A program made the position numbers and the translations under genes. Under the pieces are notes generated by a model. The model did no database searches, was not told the origin of the DNA, and saw only the letters and a list, made by a program, of their open reading frames with translations. A DNA stretch of 64,000 nt from Deltaproteobacteria bacterium GWC2_55_46 (GTDB taxonomy: Bacteria; Desulfobacterota; GWC2-55-46): the NCBI GenBank assembly GCA_001595385.3, contig LVEI03000001.1, positions 1,269,501 to 1,333,500 of the forward strand, in the 5' to 3' direction. Shown in pieces: positions 16,841 to 25,940 of the stretch (the first letter of the stretch is position 1; every line of letters starts with the position of its first letter).

Positions 16841-18442
16841 ATGGACATCTCCAAATACAAGGGAATATACCTGCAGGAGACAAAGACCCACCTCTCGGAG
16901 ATAGAGGCCGGCCTTCTCGCGCTCGAAAAAGACCCGGCTGACAAGCCCGTGCTTGACGCCCTTTTCAGGCACTACCATTCCATAAAGGGTATGTCGGCCT
17001 CCATGGGATATACTCCCGTCACAAGGCTCGCGCACGCCGAAGAGGACCTCCTCGACAAGCTCCGCTCAAACAAGATTACCCTTAACAGCCGGATGGCATC
17101 CGTGCTCCTCAAGTGCCTGGACGCGCTCCGCTCCCTTACCGATAAGGTCGAAAAGGACGAGCCTCTCGACCTTGAGCCTGAGCCCCTTTTAAAGGAGCTT
17201 GAGGAGGCCGCATCCGGAGAGGCTCCCACGCTTCCGTCAGCGCCTTCAGGCGCCGCTCCTCAAAAGGCGGCCTTGAGGCTCTCGGACGTCATGAAGGTGG
17301 AAGGACGGGTCTTCGACGACCTGCTCGCGACCGTCGGCGGCCTTTTCATGGCGCTCTCGTCCTTCAAGGCCCTTTCCCATTCCTCGCGCTCGATAGAATT
17401 CAAAGAAGGGGTCTACGTCCTCGGCAAATCGATAAGCGCCCTCCACGACAGTATCCTCTCGGCACGGATGCTGCCGCTTGAGGACCTTGCCGCCGGCCTT
17501 CCGAGACTCATAAGGGACCTTACAAGCGGCTCCGGCAAGGAGGTCACGCTTGCAACAGAGGGCATGGAGATAAGCCTCGACAGGGCCATACTGGAAGGCC
17601 TATCCTCGCCGCTCGTCCACATTATAAGGAACGCTGTAGACCATGGCATAGAGACCGCGCAGGAAAGAGCGGCTGCCGGGAAGCCCGCGGTTGCGACCAT
17701 CAGGATAAGGGCATATACAAGGAAGGACAGGGCGGTAATCGAGATATCCGACGACGGCAGGGGCATAGACAGGGAAAAACTCAAGGAGAAGGCGTTAGCC
17801 AGCGGCATCCCGGAAGAGAAGCTCGCCTCAATGCCGGAAAGCGATTTCCTGAAGCTCGTCTGCCTTCCCGGGCTCAGTACCGCTGCCGAGATCACGGCGA
17901 CATCCGGCAGGGGAGTCGGCATGGACGTTGTAAAGGACTCTGTAGAGGCCCTTGGCGGCGCCCTCGACCTCGAGTCGACCCGCGGCAAAGGTACCAGTAT
18001 AATAATGGCGATACCGAGGACCACCTCGATAACAAAGGCCCTCATCGTAAATATTGGACCTGAGGCCTTTCTCCTGCCCATCTCAAAGATAGAAAAGGTA
18101 ATAGAGGTCAGCAACGGAGATATCGAGAGGGGAGTCTTTAGCTTCGATGGGGCAGAGGTGCCTGTCATAAAGCTTGCCGCGCTATTCGGAATAGCTGAAA
18201 AAGAGAGTGAGATACATACCCTTGTAGTGGTTGACGGAGGGCTCTCCCTGGGCGGCTCCGGGCATCTCGCGGCCCTCAAGGTGGACGACTTCGGGGACGA
18301 GATAGACGCTTACGTAAAACCGCTTCTGCCGCCCATATCAAGGCTTTGGGGGGCATCGGGCTTGACGATCATGGGTGACGGCAGGCCTGTATTCCTCCTC
18401 GACGTGCAGCAGATAATCTCAAAGGCGCTCGCAACAGCGTGA
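16841..18442 (+). CDS. cheA: Chemotaxis histidine kinase CheA (short form)
   Basis: 533 residues. The Hpt domain (1-105) carries the phospho-accepting His46 in FRHYHSIKGMSASMGY. The usual P2 CheY-docking domain is missing; a short linker leads to the dimer and kinase domains, with N box VHIIRNAVDHGIE, G1 box DDGRGIDREKL and G2 box PGLSTAAEITATSGRGVGMD. A CheW-like P5 domain ends the protein. Phosphorylates CheY in response to receptors. The next gene, larB, starts four bases after the stop, so lar genes share its transcript. Confidence 0.93.
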   Translation: MDISKYKGIYLQETKTHLSEIEAGLLALEKDPADKPVLDALFRHYHSIKGMSASMGYTPVTRLAHAEEDLLDKLRSNKITLNSRMASVLLKCLDALRSLTDKVEKDEPLDLEPEPLLKELEEAASGEAPTLPSAPSGAAPQKAALRLSDVMKVEGRVFDDLLATVGGLFMALSSFKALSHSSRSIEFKEGVYVLGKSISALHDSILSARMLPLEDLAAGLPRLIRDLTSGSGKEVTLATEGMEISLDRAILEGLSSPLVHIIRNAVDHGIETAQERAAAGKPAVATIRIRAYTRKDRAVIEISDDGRGIDREKLKEKALASGIPEEKLASMPESDFLKLVCLPGLSTAAEITATSGRGVGMDVVKDSVEALGGALDLESTRGKGTSIIMAIPRTTSITKALIVNIGPEAFLLPISKIEKVIEVSNGDIERGVFSFDGAEVPVIKLAALFGIAEKESEIHTLVVVDGGLSLGGSGHLAALKVDDFGDEIDAYVKPLLPPISRLWGASGLTIMGDGRPVFLLDVQQIISKALATA

Positions 18443-18446
18443 AGAT

Positions 18447-19196
<750 letters not shown>

Positions 19197-19208
19197 GTAT
19201 TGATCGAG

Positions 19209-20381
19209 ATGAAGACCATCTACTTCGACTGTCCAATGGGCGTAAGCGGGGACATGTTCCTCGCCGCCCTCATAGACCTTGGTGTTGACCACAGGATGAT
19301 ACTCCGCGAGCTAAAGAAGCTTCCCGTGGACAGAATAGATGTCGAGGTAAGGAAAGAGACGCGCCATTCGATAACAGGCACGTCATTCAGGGTAAAGCTC
19401 CATGAGGCCCATCACCACAGGAGCTTCAGGGACATCAAGAAGATAATCTCTGGAAGCAAGCTGAAGCCCGCGGTCAAAAAACTCGCCACCGATATATTCA
19501 GGTTGATAGCCGAGGCCGAAGGCAGGATACACAATGTAAAAACAGAGGCCGTCCACTTCCACGAGATAGGCGCGATGGATTCCATCATTGACATCGTAGG
19601 CGCGGCGATAGCTGTAGATTCACTTAAAGCCGACAGGGTCGTATGCTCACCGCTACCCCTGGGCACCGGCTGGGCAGATACCATGCACGGCCGCATCCCG
19701 ATACCCGCGCCAGCTACGTTGGAGATATTGAAGGGCGTGCCCATTGCCCAATCCACCGCCCCGTTCGAGCTTACGACCCCGACAGGGGCGGCGATAATGA
19801 AGACCATAGCCTCCTCTTTCGGCCCCATGCCATCCATGACAATAGAAAAAGCTGGCTACGGCGCGGGGAAAAAGGACTTTAAAGAACGCGCCAACCTCCT
19901 GCGCGCCCTCCTCGGCTCTGCTGAAAATGGCACTGGAGACGAAAAGGTCTACGTCCTCGAGACAAACATAGACGATATGAGCCCGCAGGTGGCCGGGTAT
20001 CTCCTTGAAAAGCTCATCTCAGCCGGCGCGCTCGACGCCTTCTACACACCCGTCCAGATGAAAAAGGGGCGGCCTGGCGTGCTGCTTACGGCGCTTGCCG
20101 CCGCCACCGACAGGGAGAGGCTTCTTGAGACTATCTTCGCGGAGTCCACCTCTATCGGAATACGGAGCTACACTGTCGAGAGGCGCTGCCTTGAGAGGAA
20201 GAGCTTTAAAGTAAAGACCCCTTACGGTAACGTCTCCGTCAAGGCCTCTTACCGCGCCGGGATTGCCGTCAATATCCAGCCGGAATATGAGGAATGCCGC
20301 GCGATAGCGGAGAAAAAGGGCGTGCCCCTTAAGATCATAATCGATGCCGCCAGGGCCGCCGCCATTAAGACTATCAGATGA
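19209..20381 (+). CDS. larC: LarC, nickel insertion protein of pincer cofactor synthesis
   Basis: About 390 residues as one uninterrupted frame. Starts MKTIYFDCPMGVSGDMFLAA, the LarC signature; a TTG three codons earlier (19200) is also possible. The family pattern continues with VHFHEIGAMDSIIDIVGAA, GWADTMHGRIPIPAPATLEI and a C-terminal LVLETNIDDMSPQ-like segment (here VYVLETNIDDMSPQVAGYL). It inserts nickel into the pincer nucleotide in a CTP-dependent reaction. In lactobacilli the gene is split and joined by a programmed frameshift; here no shift is needed. Confidence 0.93.
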   Translation: MKTIYFDCPMGVSGDMFLAALIDLGVDHRMILRELKKLPVDRIDVEVRKETRHSITGTSFRVKLHEAHHHRSFRDIKKIISGSKLKPAVKKLATDIFRLIAEAEGRIHNVKTEAVHFHEIGAMDSIIDIVGAAIAVDSLKADRVVCSPLPLGTGWADTMHGRIPIPAPATLEILKGVPIAQSTAPFELTTPTGAAIMKTIASSFGPMPSMTIEKAGYGAGKKDFKERANLLRALLGSAENGTGDEKVYVLETNIDDMSPQVAGYLLEKLISAGALDAFYTPVQMKKGRPGVLLTALAAATDRERLLETIFAESTSIGIRSYTVERRCLERKSFKVKTPYGNVSVKASYRAGIAVNIQPEYEECRAIAEKKGVPLKIIIDAARAAAIKTIR

Positions 20382-20410
20382 AGCAGTCCTTAAAACTTTT
20401 ACATCTTGGG

Positions 20411-20439
20411 TTGACTAAAGTCACACATCTCATTATAAT
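20411..20439 (+). promoter_or_regulatory. Sigma-70 promoter upstream of the MBL-fold gene
   Basis: TTGACT (20411-20416), a 17-base spacer and a perfect TATAAT (20434-20439), giving a leader of about 80 bases before the ATG at 20527. Confidence 0.75.
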
Positions 20440-20526
20440 ACGTTGCTATAATTCTACCTGGAACCAAAAAACCAGGGACACTTGCCTGATGACCCTCCAT
20501 ATATCCGATAACAAGACAGGACATCC

Positions 20527-21369
20527 ATGCTGATACGCTGCTGGGGCTCGCGAGGGTCCATCCCGGTATCGGGCAAGGATTACATAAAGTACGGCGGAGA
20601 CACCACCTGCGTCGAGGTCATAAGCAACTCGGGTGACCTCATCATAATAGACGCGGGCACCGGCATAAGGCGCCTCGGCAAAAGGCTTGTGGCTGAGGGC
20701 CAGCGAAAGATGCACCTCCTTCTCACCCACGGCCATTGGGACCACCTCTCAGGCTTTCCGTTCTTCAAGCCGATCTACAGGAAAGAGAGCGAGATAAAGA
20801 TATACGGCCCGGAGACCACCCAGGACTCTCTCAAGAAGATCATCTCCAAGACCATGACCGCGCCAAACTTCCCTGTGGAGTTCGAGGACATAAACGCGGA
20901 CATAAGCTTCCTCGGTATGGGGCCAAAGAGCTACTCCATAGGCTCCGTCAACATCAGCACCATCCCGTTGAGCCATCCCAACCACGGGCTGGGCTACAAG
21001 CTCGAAGAGGACGGCAGGTCTTTCGTCTTCCTTACCGATAACGAGCTTGCCTTCCGCCACCCCTTCGGGGTCGGCTACGACGACTACAAGCGCTTCTGCG
21101 AGAAGGCGGACCTTCTCTTCCATGACGCGGAGTATAAGAAAGAGGAGTACGAAAGCGAGACAAGGGGCTGGGGCCATTCGACCTACCTCGACACGCTCGA
21201 TCTCGCGATCGGATCCGGCGTTAAGAGACTTGGCCTTTTCCACCAGAACCAGGACAGGACAGATGCCCAGGTGGACGAGATAGTCAGAGAATGCAAAGAG
21301 GTGATAAAAAAGAAGGGCTCAAGCCTTGAGTGCTTCGCGGTGGCTGCGGGGACAGAGGTAAGTCTTTAG
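20527..21369 (+). CDS. Metallo-beta-lactamase-fold hydrolase
   Basis: 280 residues. The metal motif HxHxDH is in LLTHGHWDHLSG (residues about 70-75), preceded by IIIDAGTGIRRLG; further ligands are suggested by LSHPNHGLGYKLE and LFHDAEYK. The start MLIRCWGSRGSIPVSG and the GGDTTCVEV segment are typical of the PhnP / cyclic-nucleotide-phosphodiesterase-like branch near RNase Z. Substrate unknown; a phosphodiester is likely. Has its own promoter and ends at a bidirectional terminator. Confidence 0.85.
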   Translation: MLIRCWGSRGSIPVSGKDYIKYGGDTTCVEVISNSGDLIIIDAGTGIRRLGKRLVAEGQRKMHLLLTHGHWDHLSGFPFFKPIYRKESEIKIYGPETTQDSLKKIISKTMTAPNFPVEFEDINADISFLGMGPKSYSIGSVNISTIPLSHPNHGLGYKLEEDGRSFVFLTDNELAFRHPFGVGYDDYKRFCEKADLLFHDAEYKKEEYESETRGWGHSTYLDTLDLAIGSGVKRLGLFHQNQDRTDAQVDEIVRECKEVIKKKGSSLECFAVAAGTEVSL

Positions 21370-21433
21370 CGGGGTTGAGCGAAGGTATGGATTGGCTGCT
21401 TGCCAAAGAACTCAAGATCACGTCCAGGCTGAT

Positions 21434-21457
21434 AAAGGGACCCGCATGGGTCCCTTT
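21434..21457. terminator. Bidirectional terminator between convergent genes
   Basis: AAAGGGACCC (21434-21443) and GGGTCCCTTT (21448-21457) form a perfect ten-pair stem with loop GCAT, followed by ATTTATT. It serves the MBL-fold gene on the plus strand and probably the DUF4124 gene on the minus strand. Confidence 0.85.
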
Positions 21458-21465
21458 ATTTATTA

Positions 21466-21984
21466 CTACTCCCTTATCTCTCTCGGCACGCCGGCTATCG
21501 TCGCCCTTCTCTGCAGCTCCTCATACTCCGACCTGAGTTCGGTGAGCTTTCTCAGGTCCTCCGGCAACTCTTCCCTGTAAAGGTTGTACTGGGCGACGTG
21601 CTCTGGCGCGTAGACCTGCCCGAACCTCCTGCCCCCCTCGTAGACCTCCATGAACTGGGTTTTAACGCTTATCGCCGACTGCATCTCGTTTATATCGTTC
21701 TTCTTCTTGATGAACGACTGCCGCCACCATTCGAGGGTATTGTCGCCGTAGAGCAGATTCCCAGGCTCCGCGCCGAGCGGCTTCGGGGTAGTCATCTCAA
21801 GCCCAGGCGCCCCCTCCTTGGGCTCTTCCTTGATTATCCGTACCTTGGCGCGGTACTCCTGCGGGACCTTCTCCATGCTGTCGGTTATGTGAACGGTCCC
21901 CGCCATGTCGGTCCATTGGTACAGGTCGGCGAAGGCCGGGGCGGCGGCAAGGAGCATTGAAACCAGAAAAAATAGGAGCCTCAT
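21466..21984 (-). CDS. Secreted DUF4124-domain protein
   Basis: 172 residues. A signal peptide (MRLLFFLVSMLLAAAPAFA) is followed by the DUF4124 pattern LYQWTDMAGTVHITDSMEKVP, a small periplasmic domain found in many proteobacterial envelope proteins, then a helical, charged C-terminal half (WWRQSFIKKKNDINEMQ and on). No catalytic motif. Function unknown; probably periplasmic. It is the last gene before the convergent terminator; comEC lies 168 bases upstream on the same strand. Confidence 0.8.
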   Translation of the reverse strand: MRLLFFLVSMLLAAAPAFADLYQWTDMAGTVHITDSMEKVPQEYRAKVRIIKEEPKEGAPGLEMTTPKPLGAEPGNLLYGDNTLEWWRQSFIKKKNDINEMQSAISVKTQFMEVYEGGRRFGQVYAPEHVAQYNLYREELPEDLRKLTELRSEYEELQRRATIAGVPREIRE

Positions 21985-22152
21985 GATGGGACCTCTTCTG
22001 TTTTTATTAATTCCCTCAAAATAATCTCCCTGACCCCTCTTTATGAAAGAAGGGAACCCAAAATATCATCTCTTCAATCAGATATAGCTGTATGTAACAT
22101 TAATGGTGAACGGCCGCAGGGGCGACCTGTGCCGTCATTAAAAAAGTATAAT

Positions 22153-24582
22153 CTATAGCTCCCCTTCAGTCAAATATGCCCTCGCGTCAAGACGCCTGCC
22201 GTCGGTCTCAAAGAAAACGGCCCCGCTTGCGTCTGTCCTGATGATACGCGCGCCAGCCGCGGAATACCTATCGAGCGCCTCCTGGTGGGGCTGCCCGAAC
22301 GCGTTCCGCCTGCCCGCGGATACGACCACAAACCTTGGGCTTACCATAGAAAGAAACCCCGGGCTCGATGAATATTTCGAGCCATGATGCGGGGCCTTGA
22401 GGACGGTAGCGGCCACAGGTTTATTCAACAGAAGCTCCTCCGCCTTCTCCCCGATATCGCCTGTAAAAAGAAAGCTCTTCCATCCGTAGCTGACCCTCAT
22501 CACGACCGACTTATCGTTCATGTCAAGGGCAACGCCTTCCGCCGGGGGCAGGATATCGATGGACGCCCCGCCTATCTCTTTTCTTCCGGGCAGATCCTTA
22601 ACGTTCCTTACAGGCACACCAGTCCTGCCGAGGGCCGCCCCAAGCTCTCCGATATCCCCGTCTCCGTTCCACCAGAACTCACCCACATGAAAATTATCCA
22701 CAATGAACTTGAGGCCGCCCATATGGTCCTGCTGCGCATGGGTCAATACCATGTAATCTATCCGCTTTATGCTTTTTATCCTCAAGAACGGGGCAACGAC
22801 CCTTTCCCCGGTATCGTAATCCGGGTTGTTGCTCCCGCCCCCATCTATGAGCATGGTCTGGCCGTCTGCGAACTCTATGAATGATGAATCGCCCTGACCC
22901 ACGCTTAGAAAAGTGACCCGTAGCCCCGCTGGAGGGTCCTCCGTCAGATAGCCCCTTGCCGCGTAGCTCGCCACCAGTAAAAACGCCGCTGCCAGCGCCG
23001 CGTATCTCATCGCTGTCCATCTGCCCATAGAGGCGATAGAGAGCGCAAAGGCGTAAAAAAAGGCTATCTCATGGAGCGCTGGCGGGGAGACCCAGGCAGA
23101 GGCAAACGGGAAGAAGGAGAAGAACTCGACGACGATGGCTATTATATTGAAGGTAAAGTCAGCTATATGGAGGGGGATGAGGGCTATCGTTGAAGATACC
23201 GGTAGAATGACTGCTGACATAAATAGAAGCGGGACGACAATACCGGAGAGCGGCACCACGGCCAGATTGGCCGCAAGGCCTACCATCGAGACCCTGTGGA
23301 AGTGGTACGCAAGCACAGCAGATGTGCCGATGCCAGCCGCGACGGTCATGAGCGCTATCGGCAAGAGCTTTCTTTTGAGGAATAACATGGCCCTCTCCCC
23401 TCTATTTGCCTGCCCTAACGTATCTTTACCAGCACCGATTTTATTTAATAGCCCTTCCATCCATGGCACAAGGACTATGATAGAGGCGACAGCCGCAAAG
23501 GTAAGCTGAAAAGAGACGTCCCAGACCGAATATGGCGCTATGGCCAGGATTATAATGGCGGCCATGGCGAGCGTATTGAGATAGTCCTTTCCCCTGCCGA
23601 TAACGAAGGAGGCCGTAAAGGCGAGGACCATTATGACCGCCCGCTGGGTCGGCGACGGAAAGCCCGCCAGCATGCCATAGAAGAAGACCGGCGCCGCCGA
23701 AATAGCGAGCGCGGCCTTCCTGACGTTCACCGCAAGGAGAAGCCTCTCAGACCTCTTCATGAGAAAGAGGATAAGCCCGTATGAGAAGGCCGCCACCATG
23801 CCGACGTGCAGCCCGGAGATCGACAGGATGTGCGCTGTCCCCGTTGCAGCGAACGCGTCCTTTAGCTTTTTGTCTATGCCTCCCTGCCCTGAGATGATGA
23901 GCGCCTTGAGCGGCTCGCCGTTGCTGAGCCCGCTTGAGTCTATGAATCTTCCTATGCGGCTTCTCATCTCGTCGATTGGGATAAGGCCGGGGCGCTTAAG
24001 AGAGACGGTCTCTATGAGCCTCTCGCTCTTTATGTAGCCGGTAACGAAGACGCCTTTTCTCTCGAGAAACTTCCTGTAATCGAACTCACCGGGGTTGCCG
24101 AGGTTCCATGGCTCGTCAAGTATGGCCATCGTCCGTATCCGTTCCCCGGGCATGATGCCTGCCCTGCCGTTCACGCTGAGGAGGGCCTTCCCGGAAGATG
24201 CCTCCCAGCCCCCGGGGGCGCGGTACCTTTCGACCTCAAGATAAAATCTCGTCCTCTTGCCGGACGGCTCGACCTGAAGCACGCGCCCTTCGAGCACATG
24301 GCCCGCCTTTTCGGTGAATAAACTCTCCCTCTGCACGCGGCTCAAGATATGCTCAGGGTCTATATCAGGGCGCGAATACGGGATTATAAAGAGCGCGCCT
24401 GTGAAGAAGAAGGCCGGGACGGCCGCGAGGCGGCTGAACCTTAGCCCCGATTGATAAGAGGCCGCCAATATGATGACGGAAAAAAAGATGGCTGAAAGGA
24501 CAAGCCCATAGGACCAGCACAGGCTCTCCGAGACGATTATCCCGGAGATGAAGGAAATGGCGACAGGCACAAGTGGGCGCAT
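22153..24582 (-). CDS. comEC: ComEC/Rec2-type DNA uptake channel
   Basis: About 809 residues from the chosen Met (MRPLVPVAISFISGIIVSES); an in-frame Met at 24669 would add 29 poorly conserved residues. Neither start has a clear ribosome site. The N-terminal membrane/OB-like DUF4131 region and the central competence domain (ATGTAHILSISGLHVGMVAA, a classic ComEC motif) precede a C-terminal metallo-beta-lactamase domain with LTHAQQDHMGG, where the second metal His of HxHxDH is Gln; then FTGDIG and LKAPHHGSKYSSSP. It carries single-stranded DNA through the inner membrane. No other competence gene is nearby. Confidence 0.93.
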   Translation of the reverse strand: MRPLVPVAISFISGIIVSESLCWSYGLVLSAIFFSVIILAASYQSGLRFSRLAAVPAFFFTGALFIIPYSRPDIDPEHILSRVQRESLFTEKAGHVLEGRVLQVEPSGKRTRFYLEVERYRAPGGWEASSGKALLSVNGRAGIMPGERIRTMAILDEPWNLGNPGEFDYRKFLERKGVFVTGYIKSERLIETVSLKRPGLIPIDEMRSRIGRFIDSSGLSNGEPLKALIISGQGGIDKKLKDAFAATGTAHILSISGLHVGMVAAFSYGLILFLMKRSERLLLAVNVRKAALAISAAPVFFYGMLAGFPSPTQRAVIMVLAFTASFVIGRGKDYLNTLAMAAIIILAIAPYSVWDVSFQLTFAAVASIIVLVPWMEGLLNKIGAGKDTLGQANRGERAMLFLKRKLLPIALMTVAAGIGTSAVLAYHFHRVSMVGLAANLAVVPLSGIVVPLLFMSAVILPVSSTIALIPLHIADFTFNIIAIVVEFFSFFPFASAWVSPPALHEIAFFYAFALSIASMGRWTAMRYAALAAAFLLVASYAARGYLTEDPPAGLRVTFLSVGQGDSSFIEFADGQTMLIDGGGSNNPDYDTGERVVAPFLRIKSIKRIDYMVLTHAQQDHMGGLKFIVDNFHVGEFWWNGDGDIGELGAALGRTGVPVRNVKDLPGRKEIGGASIDILPPAEGVALDMNDKSVVMRVSYGWKSFLFTGDIGEKAEELLLNKPVAATVLKAPHHGSKYSSSPGFLSMVSPRFVVVSAGRRNAFGQPHQEALDRYSAAGARIIRTDASGAVFFETDGRRLDARAYLTEGEL

Positions 24583-24705
24583 AGGAGTGTGGCGGGGATG
24601 GGACCTTTGTAACACATGAGAGGCTTCTTTTGAACTAAAAACTGGATACCGCGCGGCTTGACGGGCCATCAGCCCGTGAGAGGGGATGATTGGAGGCTAC
24701 TCCTG

Positions 24706-24731
24706 GGCCATACGGCCATGGCCGTATGGCC
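24706..24731. repeat. 26-bp perfect palindrome
   Basis: GGCCATACGGCCA (24706-24718) is immediately followed by its exact complement TGGCCGTATGGCC (24719-24731); a further CGTATG copy follows. It lies between the BON gene's 3' end and comEC's start. No T-tract follows on either strand, so it may be a protein-binding site rather than a terminator. Confidence 0.7.
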
Positions 24732-24753
24732 GTATGATATCAGCCTAACCCGG

Positions 24754-25068
24754 CTATTTTACGATGAGGTTGTTCTTAACCGATTTGACTCCAGAAACAC
24801 CTGCCGCAACCTCTCCCGCCTTTTTGACGCTTGCCTCCGACTCAACAAAACCGCTTAGCTGGACCGCCCCTTTGTAGGTGTCGACATTTATCTGAAGCGC
24901 CTTCAATGAAGGTTCTCTTATGATCTCGGCCTTTACCTTGGCTGTGATAGCCGCGTCATCTATATACTCCCCGGTGCTCTTTGTCTTCTCAGTGGAAGCG
25001 CATCCCGTTAAAATAGTTATCAGCACGACACATGCAAAGTATCTCAAGATACGATCAGGCCTTATCAT
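24754..25068 (-). CDS. BON-domain lipoprotein
   Basis: 104 residues. A lipoprotein signal peptide ends in the lipobox LTGCAS (Cys22); one BON domain follows (DDAAITAKVKAEIIREPSLK, then INVDTYKGAVQLSGFVESEA and the closing GVKSVKNNLIVK). BON proteins such as OsmY/DolP bind membranes or envelope partners. The AAGGAG ribosome site fits the ATG. Probably a monocistronic stress or envelope gene with its own promoter. Confidence 0.88.
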   Translation of the reverse strand: MIRPDRILRYFACVVLITILTGCASTEKTKSTGEYIDDAAITAKVKAEIIREPSLKALQINVDTYKGAVQLSGFVESEASVKKAGEVAAGVSGVKSVKNNLIVK

Positions 25069-25120
25069 ATCGCTCTCCTTAAAGGAATTTTGAACGACTC
25101 CTGTTACACCGGCTAATTTA

Positions 25121-25148
25121 ATGTTAGCTCACTTTGCCGGCCAGTCAA
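25121..25148 (-). promoter_or_regulatory. Possible sigma-70 promoter of the BON lipoprotein gene
   Basis: Minus strand TTGACT (25148-25143), a 16-base spacer and TAACAT (25126-25121). The -10 box is a four-of-six match. Confidence 0.4.
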
Positions 25149-25226
25149 GCTTCGCAATAATCATATGCCGGGCAAAAAAAATGGCCTCCCCGTCAGCCCC
25201 GCAAAGCATCGTATATAATCAATCTG

Positions 25227-25280
25227 GGAGGTGAAATGAACATGGATAATTTTTCTACAGAGAGAGAGAGAGAGAACTGA
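25227..25280 (+). other. Short frame with strong ribosome site and (AG)8 tract ahead of the PAS gene
   Basis: GGAGGTG (25227-25233) precedes ATG codons at 25236 and 25242. This frame encodes 14 residues through a (AG)8 dinucleotide tract (25259-25274) and stops at TGA 25278-25280. The PAS protein frame is offset by one base: one extra AG unit (or two fewer) would join the two frames into a single longer protein. The best ribosome site thus belongs to the out-of-frame start. Confidence 0.7.
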
Positions 25281-25284
25281 GTAT

Positions 25285-25917
25285 ATGGAAAAATCAAGGT
25301 ATCTGGATATCATCTTCGAGCGAGTTCCGGAAGGGCTCGCCATAATAGATGCCGAAAAACAAAGAGTAGTCCTTGTAAGCAGATACGCGGCCCGGATAGT
25401 GGGCCGCTCCAGAGAGGAGCTTGAGGGAGCGACAGAGGATGACCTGATAGAGAGATGGGATATCTTTAAAAGCGACGGAGTATCAAGGCCAAAAAAAGAA
25501 GAGTTCCCTATCTTCAGAACGCTGACAAAAGGGGAATGCATCGAAAACGAGGAGTGGATCTTCAGAAAGCCGAACGGGGCGAGGGTCTGCATCCTCATGA
25601 ACGCATGCCCTGTCTTTGACGAAGGTGAGGTAACCGGCTCCGTCATCTCCTGGGTAGATATAAGCGAGCGAAAGGCAAACGAGGAGAAGCTCAGGGTCCT
25701 CAACGTCGACCTCAACGAAGCCCTCAGGAAGGTAAAGGTCTTAAGCGGGATGATGACGGTGTGCGCATCCTGCAAAAGGATCCAGGACGACAGAGGCCAC
25801 TGGGAGACGATTGAAAAATATATCGCGGAGCGCTCAGAGGCGGAATTCAGCCACAGCATATGCCCGGACTGCGCCCAAAGGCTTTACGGGGATTCCGGAA
25901 CGGATGACATATCATAA
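25285..25917 (+). CDS. PAS-domain protein with C-terminal Cys4 (zinc-ribbon-like) segment
   Basis: 210 residues. A PAS domain covers about residues 5-130 (GLAIIDAEKQRVVLVSRYAA, ending VISWVDISERKANEEKL), then a short coiled coil, then a segment with two Cys pairs, VCASCKRIQDDRGHW and ICPDCAQRLYG. This Cys4 tail is common at the end of PAS signalling proteins and kinases, but there is no kinase, GGDEF or other output domain here. The start at 25285 has no strong ribosome site, unlike the out-of-frame start at 25236/25242. Role unknown: possibly a signalling adaptor whose expression may vary by slippage in the (AG)8 tract. Confidence 0.8.
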   Translation: MEKSRYLDIIFERVPEGLAIIDAEKQRVVLVSRYAARIVGRSREELEGATEDDLIERWDIFKSDGVSRPKKEEFPIFRTLTKGECIENEEWIFRKPNGARVCILMNACPVFDEGEVTGSVISWVDISERKANEEKLRVLNVDLNEALRKVKVLSGMMTVCASCKRIQDDRGHWETIEKYIAERSEAEFSHSICPDCAQRLYGDSGTDDIS

Positions 25918-25940
25918 CCGGCAATCTTTTCTTGCCCTGC

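Noticed and set aside
19200-20381. Programmed frameshift in larC
   Set aside because: The frame is continuous from start to stop, so no LarC1/LarC2 split is needed.
24666-24840. Hairpin and short plus-strand frame near the comEC start
   Set aside because: The frame is opposite the BON coding region and has no start signal; only the palindrome itself is retained as a feature.
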